From contig UQQO01000096.1 of the NCBI GenBank assembly GCA_900543175.1, positions 1 through 8,420 on the forward strand: DNA of 8,420 bases. The letters are read 5' to 3'. Positions 1-5,832 of the stretch are shown here, one piece after another; position 1 is the first letter of the stretch, and every line of letters begins with the position of its first letter. Under the pieces are notes generated by a model that made no database searches, was not told the DNA's origin, and saw nothing but the letters and a program-made list of their open reading frames with translations. Made by a program: the position numbers and the translations under genes. This stretch comes from an uncultured Fusobacterium sp. (lineage in GTDB: Bacteria; Fusobacteriota; Fusobacteriia; Fusobacteriales; Fusobacteriaceae).

Positions 1-53
1 CCGAGATCTACACTATCCTCTTCGTCGGCAGCGTCAGTGTGTATAAGAGACAG
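1..53. other. Illumina Nextera adapter left on the contig end (artefact)
   Basis: This is not biological sequence. Bases 1-13 (CCGAGATCTACAC) are the end of the P5 flow-cell oligo. Bases 14-21 (TATCCTCT) match the Nextera i5 index usually called N503/S503. Bases 22-35 (TCGTCGGCAGCGTC) are the Nextera read-1 adapter. Bases 36-53 are the Tn5 mosaic end, with one A missing compared with AGATGTGTATAAGAGACAG. Genuine sequence starts at 54. GC content and base pattern change abruptly at this point. A GTG-started plus-strand reading frame beginning at 37 translates the mosaic end (MCIRDR) and is spurious. Confidence 0.97.
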
Positions 54-233
54 ATATAGCCCATCAGAAACAGTTGTGCTAAAAAGAGCTTTATTATTTT
101 GCAATGTCTTACAGTTCCAAACAACAAAAACATCATCTTCTTTTAAAACTTTATTATCAGTTTTATCAACTCTTGAATTAAAATATCTTATAACCTCTTC
201 TGTACACCACTCTAAAAATTCTTTAGTTCCCAT
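54..233 (-). CDS. DUF6275-like phage protein, 3' end missing at the contig edge
   Basis: This is the first 60 codons of a minus-strand gene that reads without a stop up to the adapter junction at 54, where real sequence ends. The translation has the pattern I associate with DUF6275, a small phage family of unknown function often found between minor head and scaffold/capsid genes. It opens with MGTKEFLEWC, continues with N19-S-R-V-D-K-T-D-N, and then has a VVW-x-C-K-T-L-Q-N-x-K-A-L segment (about residues 37-50) followed by STTVSDG. The ATG at 233 is preceded by a strong Shine-Dalgarno (AAGGAGGA) with suitable spacing. A terminator hairpin lies just upstream at 260-286, so expression may depend on readthrough. 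The function is unknown. The family call rests on recalled sequence pattern, not on a search. Confidence 0.75.
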
Positions 234-259
234 CTAATTTCCTCCTTAATTTTTGCATT

Positions 260-286
260 AAAAAAGCACCTAGTCGCCTAAGTGCT
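260..286 (-). terminator. Rho-independent terminator with GCGA tetraloop
   Basis: Read on the minus strand, AGCACTTAG (286-278), loop GCGA (277-274) and CTAGGTGCT (273-265) form a 9-bp stem with one G-U pair and a GNRA-type tetraloop. The last T of the stem plus five more give a run of six Ts (265-260). The hairpin starts inside the TAG stop codon (287-285) of the 81-aa gene. It ends about 26 bases before the ATG of the DUF6275-like gene, too short a gap for a full promoter. It is therefore either the end of the packaging operon or an internal partial terminator that late transcription passes. Confidence 0.85.
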
Positions 287-530
287 AATCTTTTATTCCA
301 TGTTCTTTTTTTAATTCTTTTATTTTTTCATCATATTCTTCTTTAGTTATAGCTCCAAAATGTAATCTTATATCTTGCCAATTTTTAGCAACTTGAAAGT
401 TTTCAGGTGTAGGGACATAATTTTCATCTTCCACAAATGTTATTTCACTAATATGTCCTTCATAATGTTTTCTTTTTTTCCACCATTCTATTCCAGGATC
501 TTTACCAATTTTATATTCCTTTTTATCCAT
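285..530 (-). CDS. Small phage protein of unknown function, coupled to the minor head gene
   Basis: I do not recognise this 81-aa protein. Its ATG (530-528) lies inside the end of the minor head/ART gene: ATGGATAA is shared, an 8-nt overlap, with GGAGG three codons upstream. Translation is therefore probably coupled. There is no signal peptide or membrane segment. Residues 13-24 are rich in W, K and H, the middle (30-47) is acidic with two prolines, and residues 50-77 look helical and charged. The segment GAITKEEYDEKIKEL (59-73) resembles the short G-x-I-T-x-E-E-[FY] helical motif of SHOCT-like tails and other phage proteins, but this is weak. Position suggests a head-associated protein, or a partner of the ADP-ribosyltransferase encoded just before it. 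Both are guesses from context. Confidence 0.8.
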   Translation of the reverse strand: MDKKEYKIGKDPGIEWWKKRKHYEGHISEITFVEDENYVPTPENFQVAKNWQDIRLHFGAITKEEYDEKIKELKKEHGIKD

Positions 531-2016
531 CTACTTCCTCCAAATGAATACATATTTTTTGTTCTTCATCCAAGTATATATCTAAAATTTTAAATTTACA
601 ACCTCTTTCATATATAACTTCATCTTCTTTTAAACCAAAATTACTAATATCCCTGCCTTTTGTTGAAGTTATATATAATCTTACAATACTTTCTGGATTA
701 TATATTTCACCTTTTGAAGTCGATGTATATGCTGGGAATGTTACAAATTTTTTCTCTGGGCTATAATTTTCTAAAAAATCATTTAATTCATTTTCTTTTA
801 AATCAATACTTCTGATAACTTTACCTTTATAATAAGGCATTTTCTTTAAGGCACTATCTAAATTTTTAACCCATTCTTTTTCCTCTTCATTAAGTTCAAA
901 TTCTTGTCTTAATTTATCATTAAGAACATACATTTTAGGACTTTTATAATCCATTATTGCTTTCTCTTCTTCAAAAGTAAGTTTATTATCTTTCACATAT
1001 TTATTAAACCACTCTTTATACTTCATATCAGCTGGTACATATTCAATTTTACCCTCTTTATTTCTCATAGCTCTCATTGATTTAGTATCATCAGCAAAAT
1101 ATGGAGCTGTTACAGTTCTGCAATTAGGGTGAAAAGGATTAGCAGTTACCCCAACTTCATATTCTTTTATACTAAAAACTTTTCCATCCATCTCTTGGCA
1201 TATTGGAGATGTATGGGTATCTAAAGTTGCTACAATCTCATATTGATCTACACCTAAATCTCTATAACATTTCTCTTGAGCCTTAGCTGCATAGGCTGCT
1301 GATTCAGTCATTACTAATCTTCCAGCTACTGATTTTCTTACATTGAATTCTTTAGCTATATCTGAAACTATTTGGTATGGAGAACTTCCTCTAATAAAAC
1401 TCTGAGTAAGTCCATTGTGGAGAGTATTTATAAGTTTATTTTTATCTTCCCAGATTCTTTCAGAAAAGTTTTTACCATCAACTGCCCAAGGTTTATGTAT
1501 AATCTGATTAACTTTATTAGTATCTAAACTATAAACTGAACTCCCTAAACCTATTCCTTTTTGAATTTCATAAGCTGCATGATAATAAGTATCTCCATAT
1601 GTTCTAATTAAATAATCTTGCATTTCTTTATCTCTAGTTCCATACAAAGTCTCTACCTGATTTTGAATTTGGATTTTAAGAGCCTCAAGTCTTGAAATAT
1701 GAACTCTAGCTGAAGCATTTTCTAGCTCTTTAACCCAAATAGGAGAAATAGAATTAGTTTCTCCAGCTTTTATATACTCATTTATTCCCCATTTGAATTC
1801 TGCAAGTTCTTTCTTTGATAATAATTTTTTAGCTTCTAAAAGACTAATATTGTTATTTTTAGCTATTCTCATATACCAATTGTTTATATCTTTTTCTATA
1901 TTCCTCAAAGCTATATTATATTGTTCTTCTATTCGCTTTATGTAAGCTCTAGTATCTTTATTTCTCCTTTGCTCCTCTTTGATAAATCTATCTTGCCAAT
2001 AACTACTCTTCTTCAT
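523..2016 (-). CDS. Phage minor head protein (SPP1 gp7/Mu F-like) fused to an ADP-ribosyltransferase domain
   Basis: This 497-aa protein has two parts. Residues about 1-310 form a head morphogenesis protein of the SPP1 gp7/Mu gpF type. They comprise a long helical N-terminus, then the family core with TESAAYAAKAQ (237-247), TLDTHTSPIC (264-273) and NPFHPNCR (293-300). C273, H296 and C299 are the usual conserved cysteine/histidine residues. Such proteins bind the portal and enter the procapsid in few copies. Residues about 360-497 look like a mono-ADP-ribosyltransferase of the R-S-E (C3/VIP2-like) class: R402 in KVIRS, S432-T433-S434 in AYTSTSKG, and E464-D465-E466 before V-I-Y-E-R-G-C-K-F-K-I. 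All catalytic positions are present, so it is probably active, perhaps on a host protein after ejection. ATG 2016 overlaps the portal gene by 14 nt and has only a weak GGTGGT site, so translation is likely coupled. Confidence 0.9.
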   Translation of the reverse strand: MKKSSYWQDRFIKEEQRRNKDTRAYIKRIEEQYNIALRNIEKDINNWYMRIAKNNNISLLEAKKLLSKKELAEFKWGINEYIKAGETNSISPIWVKELENASARVHISRLEALKIQIQNQVETLYGTRDKEMQDYLIRTYGDTYYHAAYEIQKGIGLGSSVYSLDTNKVNQIIHKPWAVDGKNFSERIWEDKNKLINTLHNGLTQSFIRGSSPYQIVSDIAKEFNVRKSVAGRLVMTESAAYAAKAQEKCYRDLGVDQYEIVATLDTHTSPICQEMDGKVFSIKEYEVGVTANPFHPNCRTVTAPYFADDTKSMRAMRNKEGKIEYVPADMKYKEWFNKYVKDNKLTFEEEKAIMDYKSPKMYVLNDKLRQEFELNEEEKEWVKNLDSALKKMPYYKGKVIRSIDLKENELNDFLENYSPEKKFVTFPAYTSTSKGEIYNPESIVRLYITSTKGRDISNFGLKEDEVIYERGCKFKILDIYLDEEQKICIHLEEVDG

Positions 2017-3439
2017 CTATACCACCAGAGCCATTTCTATTTTTAAAAGCTCTGTCATACTCTTCTGTTTCTTCATCTTTTTGCTTCTTAATCTTTTTTA
2101 TCTCTTCCAGAGGATCTTTAACCCAAGGATGCTGAGAAATAATAGTTTCATCAGATAGAATACCTAAACTTTTAGCACAATTATCAATCGTTTGACTTTC
2201 ATTAACTAGAATATCTTTATTGAATATAATTTCTATTTTTTCATTTTCAAAGTCCCCTAGTCCTAAATGGCTAATATGAGCATTAACAAAGTTCAATAAT
2301 TTATTTAGTCCACTACGGAACTCCACTTCCATTCCACTTGCATCTAAATCAATATCTGCATACATAGATTGAATATTCATTTCATTAGGGTTATTTCCTA
2401 ACCTATCATCTTTAGCATTAAACCCTCTACCATTTTCAATTAAAGCATCTTTAAAAATCTTAATTATATCCTTGTAATTCTCTGAGTTAAGTTCAACAGT
2501 AAGTTTTTCAACTCCACCATCATCTCTAACTTTTACAAAACCATAAGTGGTTAAATTTTTTCTAAATTCTGGACCACCTTGTCCATCATAATTTTTTAAA
2601 ATTAAGATGCAGTTTCTAGGATTTTCATCTAAATTATTTTCAAAGTTAGAAATAGCTTTATTAATTCCATCTTGTAGATTCTTAACTCTTAAAATCAAAG
2701 GTTTTTCAAGCAAGTTATATTTAAAAGGAATAATTGGAAGTCTATCCCAGTTAAATTGCTCTTCTCCTATATTAAAATAGTTATAATGCCCTTCATATTT
2801 TAAAGAACCCCACGAATATTTATATCTATCTATTCCAGCTAGACTATAAACATCTACTACCTCAACATCTTCTAGCATTGAACCTGTCCATCTTTGAACT
2901 GTATAGATTCTAATAGCAAAGTCAAGCTCAGTATGTCCCTCATCCTTCCAAATAGGTAAAATCTGACAAGGTTCAAATCTTTTAAATAAAAAATCTCCAT
3001 TCTCATTATAATAGGGATATAACCAAGCTATTCCGCCATTCATAGCATCTTCAGCAACATTTTTAAATATCTTTTGAAACTCTAAATCAAATATTTTTTC
3101 TAGTTGCTCTTGATATAATGTGTTCTCAGTCTTGAAAGTAATAGGCTTCCCTAGCAAGTAATTTACCTTTTGATCTACTAGCTTTTCATATTGATTGTCT
3201 ACTCTTTTGTTATTTGGAAGATTATCTACTGTTTCTAGTCTTCCGCCTTCTCCTATAACTTCTCTTTTAGCCCAAAGTATATCATGTTGCCCTAGATAAT
3301 ATCTTTCTCCAGTTATCATGTCTAGCCTTTTCTTACTATGCAGGAATTGTTCTACTATATATTCTAAGTATCTAATATCCTTTTTGTCTGGTATCTCTGT
3401 TCTGTCTCTATATAGTTTATTTCTAATCCATTTAAACAC
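2003..3439 (-). CDS. Phage portal protein, SPP1 gp6-like
   Basis: This 478-aa protein has the usual length for an SPP1-type portal, the dodecameric ring at the capsid vertex through which DNA enters and leaves. The N-terminal third carries the family pattern: YYLGQHDI (47-54), PNNKRVDNQY (75-84) and LVDQKVNYLLGKPITF (87-102). The middle has the long wing/stem region, and the C-terminus is a charged tail ending in GIDEEE. The start is GTG (3439-3437), chosen because a near-perfect Shine-Dalgarno (GAGGAGGTGA) ends four bases before it. The next in-frame ATG, at residue 41, would remove conserved sequence. It begins 15 nt after the large terminase stop and overlaps the minor head gene by 14 nt, the usual packaging-portal-head order. 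Confidence 0.93.
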   Translation of the reverse strand: MFKWIRNKLYRDRTEIPDKKDIRYLEYIVEQFLHSKKRLDMITGERYYLGQHDILWAKREVIGEGGRLETVDNLPNNKRVDNQYEKLVDQKVNYLLGKPITFKTENTLYQEQLEKIFDLEFQKIFKNVAEDAMNGGIAWLYPYYNENGDFLFKRFEPCQILPIWKDEGHTELDFAIRIYTVQRWTGSMLEDVEVVDVYSLAGIDRYKYSWGSLKYEGHYNYFNIGEEQFNWDRLPIIPFKYNLLEKPLILRVKNLQDGINKAISNFENNLDENPRNCILILKNYDGQGGPEFRKNLTTYGFVKVRDDGGVEKLTVELNSENYKDIIKIFKDALIENGRGFNAKDDRLGNNPNEMNIQSMYADIDLDASGMEVEFRSGLNKLLNFVNAHISHLGLGDFENEKIEIIFNKDILVNESQTIDNCAKSLGILSDETIISQHPWVKDPLEEIKKIKKQKDEETEEYDRAFKNRNGSGGIDEEE

Positions 3440-3454
3440 TGCCTCACCTCCTCA

Positions 3455-4858
3455 TTAATCAAAACTAAATACTGAATCTTTTCCACACTTTTCAGCTACT
3501 CCAGTTAAACAATCTGGTCCATCATCATGTTTATTTTTTCCTTCTTTCTGATAAGTTAAAATAGCTTTAGCAAATTCAGACCATCTATCTTGCCAGTTCA
3601 TAGGGAAATAAATATGATCCATAACCCAAGTTGAATTTGAAAGAATACGAGCAACTTTATTTGCTGACTGATGAAACCAATCTACTCTAGTTCTATTACT
3701 TCCAAGTTCTCTTAACTCTCTTTCTACAGCTCTTGCAAATCCTCTTCCACCATTATTAGATTCAATATCAGCTACATTAACATTATTTGCTAGTAACATT
3801 TTAGCCACTGCTGGTTCTGTAACTTCCATAGGATCTTTGGTGTAAATCAGGTCCATTACATATGCCTCTTTGTTGTATACTCCATAGCAAATAGAACACA
3901 AATAATCTTCTCCTGTATCTGCTGTATCTGTATAGTTTTTTATAGCAGTAAAAAGAGGTTTCCCTGTGCTGTCCACAGGAATACTGTCGTATGTTTTTAT
4001 ATTTGTATATAATCTTCCTTTAAGGTCAATAGGTTCTTGCTGATAGTTTGCACTTGCTATCTCTGGTCCCATAGCCCTAATCTTAGATTTATATGATTTT
4101 AAACTCAATATCTCATCACATAACATAGTCCCATCATCTTGAAGAGCTTTCATAATAATATGCTTAACTTTTTTACCCTCTTCCTTATAGTGTTCCAAAG
4201 CTCTTCCTGCAAGATCTCCACTTGCCCATCTAGTCATAATAATAATAGTTTTCCCACCCTCTTCAAGTCTTGAGAGCATTGTTTGTGTGAACCAATCCCA
4301 TTGCTTTTCAAGGGTATTCTCATTAAAAGCCTCTTCACTATTTTTTATAAGGTCATCTATTATAAGCAAACTACAACCAAATCCAGTAGCAGTTCCCCCA
4401 GGAGAAGTGGCAAGGTAGTTATTATATCCACCTTCTAAACTCCACAGATTCATTGCACCATCACCTTGTTTTATATGAGTATTTGGAAAAATATCATTAT
4501 ATATAATTTTATCTTTATCAGCTTTTGCCTCTTGGATAGTGTTTCTTACATTCTTAGAAAACATAGTTGATAGAGTTTCATTATATGATCCTGTCATTAT
4601 CTTAGTATTGATATCTTTACCAAGCAGCCATTCTACTAATAAACCTACTGTACGACTCTTTCCGTGGCGAGGCGGAAGATTTAGTATTAATACTTCCTCT
4701 TCTCCCTCTACAAACTCTTGTAAATCATTGCAAAGGTTTAGGAGAAAAGGTCTGTCATATTTATAAAAGTCTCCAGCTCTTAAATGGCAATAAAAAAAGA
4801 ACTCACGTCTAGCAAGTTCTAATTTAGCTTGTTTTATTATTTCCTCTCTATTTATCAC
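3455..4858 (-). CDS. terL: Phage terminase large subunit (ATPase and nuclease)
   Basis: This is the DNA-packaging motor and headful/cos nuclease. The N-terminal ATPase has the Walker A PPRHGKS (residues about 62-68 from this start), Walker B LLIIDD (about 164-169) and the coupling segment IIIMTRW (about 205-211). The Q-rich SANYQQEP segment marks the linker to the nuclease. The RNase H-like nuclease shows its acidic residues in TDTADTG (about 310-316), DIESNNGG (about 364-371) and HDDGPD (about 444-449). The open frame extends to a TTG at 4861, but I prefer the GTG at 4858-4856. The AGGTGA site is only 3 nt from the TTG and 6 nt from the GTG. With the GTG the protein is 467 aa and overlaps the small subunit gene by 11 nt. 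It is complete, with no missing motif. Confidence 0.95.
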   Translation of the reverse strand: MINREEIIKQAKLELARREFFFYCHLRAGDFYKYDRPFLLNLCNDLQEFVEGEEEVLILNLPPRHGKSRTVGLLVEWLLGKDINTKIMTGSYNETLSTMFSKNVRNTIQEAKADKDKIIYNDIFPNTHIKQGDGAMNLWSLEGGYNNYLATSPGGTATGFGCSLLIIDDLIKNSEEAFNENTLEKQWDWFTQTMLSRLEEGGKTIIIMTRWASGDLAGRALEHYKEEGKKVKHIIMKALQDDGTMLCDEILSLKSYKSKIRAMGPEIASANYQQEPIDLKGRLYTNIKTYDSIPVDSTGKPLFTAIKNYTDTADTGEDYLCSICYGVYNKEAYVMDLIYTKDPMEVTEPAVAKMLLANNVNVADIESNNGGRGFARAVERELRELGSNRTRVDWFHQSANKVARILSNSTWVMDHIYFPMNWQDRWSEFAKAILTYQKEGKNKHDDGPDCLTGVAEKCGKDSVFSFD

Positions 4859-5312
4859 CAAAGATCACCTTCTTTAGTTCTTCAGTAGTTAAATTAGAGA
4901 AAGGATTATCACCTTTAATTTCTCCACTATGCTCTATAGCTGTTTTATCTCTCCAAACATCAGGTTTTCTATTTTTCAACCAAAAGATCTGTGCTGTGGT
5001 ATCTCCAGAAATATGTTTAATTACAGTTTTAGACTTAGTAGTCCCATTTGGTAACTCTTCAGTAGTTTCTTCCACATAGTTATAACCTAATGCTCTTTTT
5101 AATAAAGCATTTTCAACTTCTCTGTCTACAACTTCTTTTCCTCTTTTTAGGGCTGCCGAAAGTGCCGAATACTTTTCTCTATACTCTCTTAAAGTTGAAT
5201 ATGCAATACCTAAATTCTTTGCTATCTGTTCATCAGTGAGCCCATCTCTAGCCCAACCTTCAACTTCAATTAATCTATCTTTTACATGAGTTTCCCACTT
5301 AGACTTTGCCAT
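4848..5312 (-). CDS. terS: Phage terminase small subunit
   Basis: This 154-aa protein should recognise phage DNA and load the large terminase. The N-terminal third holds a helix-turn-helix: ARDGLTDEQIAKNLGI (21-36), then AYSTLREYREK (37-47). The middle is helical (oligomerisation), with RALGYNYVEETTEE (73-86). The segment GDTTAQIFWLKNRKPDVWRDK (103-123) is the tail motif common in Bacillota phage small terminases. The ATG at 5312 follows a G-rich site (AAGGGGGGTGA) four bases away. It is the first gene of the late operon, only 17 bases after the T-run of a terminator hairpin. No promoter therefore fits between the two, and transcription must come from upstream through that hairpin. Confidence 0.92.
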   Translation of the reverse strand: MAKSKWETHVKDRLIEVEGWARDGLTDEQIAKNLGIAYSTLREYREKYSALSAALKRGKEVVDREVENALLKRALGYNYVEETTEELPNGTTKSKTVIKHISGDTTAQIFWLKNRKPDVWRDKTAIEHSGEIKGDNPFSNLTTEELKKVIFGDK

Positions 5313-5329
5313 AGACTCACCCCCCTTAT

Positions 5330-5359
5330 AAAAAAAAGGAACTGCTCAAAGTCAGCCCC
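5330..5359 (-). terminator. Leader terminator/attenuator before the small terminase gene
   Basis: On the minus strand GGGGCTG (5359-5353) pairs with CAGTTCC (5344-5338) across an 8-base loop. This gives a 7-bp stem with two G-U pairs, followed at once by eight Ts (5337-5330). On the plus strand there is no T-run after the hairpin, so it works leftward only. It sits after the late regulator gene and about 20 bases after the predicted start of the candidate late promoter. It could end early transcription, attenuate late transcription, or be passed by an antitermination factor. The G-U pairs make it only moderately strong. Confidence 0.75.
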
Positions 5360-5385
5360 TTGTAGATATCATTTTTATATTTTAC

Positions 5386-5414
5386 ATTATATCAAATTTT
5401 TTACTATCATTTAC
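5386..5414 (-). promoter_or_regulatory. Candidate late promoter with extended -10
   Basis: On the minus strand TGATATAAT (5394-5386) is a perfect extended -10: TG, one base, then TATAAT. The hexamer 17 bases upstream is GTAAAT (5414-5409), a poor -35, which suggests dependence on the extended -10 or on an activator. The predicted start is near 5379. The transcript would cross the terminator at 5359-5330 and then enter the packaging operon. The location, directly after a sigma-like late regulator gene and before the small terminase gene, is where RinA/ArpU-type late promoters lie in related phages. Confidence 0.6.
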
Positions 5415-5420
5415 TATCAT
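5401..5420 (-). repeat. Tandem 10-bp direct repeat over the -35 region (possible activator site)
   Basis: Two perfect adjacent copies of TTACTATCAT (plus strand; ATGATAGTAA on the minus strand) occupy 5401-5410 and 5411-5420. They cover about -22 to -41 of the candidate late promoter, replacing a normal -35. The 10-bp period places both copies on the same face of the helix, as expected for two monomers of an activator. The repeat also covers the stop codon (5409-5407) of the DUF1492-like regulator gene. Binding by that protein is an inference. Confidence 0.7.
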
Positions 5421-5832
5421 TTTCACAAAATTCAAAATTTTCTAAAGCTCTACCATGAAGTTTATAAGTGTGACTCAAAGAATAACACAATTTATCTGCT
5501 ATTTTCTCCCAAGGCATAAATAAAAAATATCTACTTTCTAGTAATATTTTTTCATCACTGTCCTTAATACTATTTATCTTTTTTGATAACTCTATTCTAA
5601 AATCTTCTATCTTCAGTATTTCTGATCTGATTTTATTTTCAAGTTCAACTATTTTATTCATTTTTTCAACTAGTCCACTATCATCTTTTAAAGGCCCACC
5701 TTGAACTCTTTCTTTCAATCTAACTGCTTGAATCATATCCAAACTTTTTTTCAGTTCTCTTAACATGTCATTATCATGATCCAACTCTCTCTTTAATTTT
5801 AGTCCCTGCTTTAAGTATTGTTTTTTAGTCAT
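5407..5832 (-). CDS. DUF1492/ArpU-RinA-like late transcription regulator with sigma region 4-like domain
   Basis: This 141-aa protein matches the DUF1492 pattern as I recall it. It has an N-terminal MTKKQYLKQ and a helical, coiled-coil-like middle with V-Q-G-G (43-46) and ELENKIRSEILKIEDFRIEL (63-82). The C-terminal helix-turn-helix resembles sigma-70 region 4: DEKILLESRYF (93-103), PWEKIADKLCYS (107-118) and HTYKLHGRALENF (121-133). Relatives sit just before terminase genes in Bacillota phages and are linked with late-gene activation. The ATG at 5832 lies in the end of the clamp-like gene (ATGACTAA, 8-nt overlap), with AGAGG seven bases upstream. The gene is followed at once by the tandem repeat and promoter it may control. 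It lacks the -10-binding sigma region 2, so it is an activator-like protein, not a full sigma factor. Confidence 0.8.
   Translation of the reverse strand: MTKKQYLKQGLKLKRELDHDNDMLRELKKSLDMIQAVRLKERVQGGPLKDDSGLVEKMNKIVELENKIRSEILKIEDFRIELSKKINSIKDSDEKILLESRYFLFMPWEKIADKLCYSLSHTYKLHGRALENFEFCENDSK

Noticed and set aside
37..237. Plus-strand 66-aa reading frame beginning MCIRDR
   Set aside because: Its first codons are Tn5 mosaic end adapter and the rest is the antisense of the DUF6275-like gene.
375..593. Plus-strand 72-aa reading frame, rich in F and I
   Set aside because: It is antisense to the 81-aa gene and the end of the minor head gene. Its hydrophobic composition comes from reading purine-rich coding sequence backwards, and there is no ribosome binding site.
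4539..4766. Plus-strand 75-aa reading frame
   Set aside because: It lies wholly antisense to the ATPase domain of the large terminase and has no family pattern.
5286..5406. A riboswitch or cis-acting RNA in the small terminase leader
   Set aside because: The only structure is a simple terminator hairpin. The leader of about 50-65 bases is too short for a known aptamer.
5286..5519. Plus-strand 77-aa reading frame
   Set aside because: It crosses the small terminase start, the terminator, the promoter and the end of the regulator gene on the opposite strand. It has no domain and no ribosome binding site.
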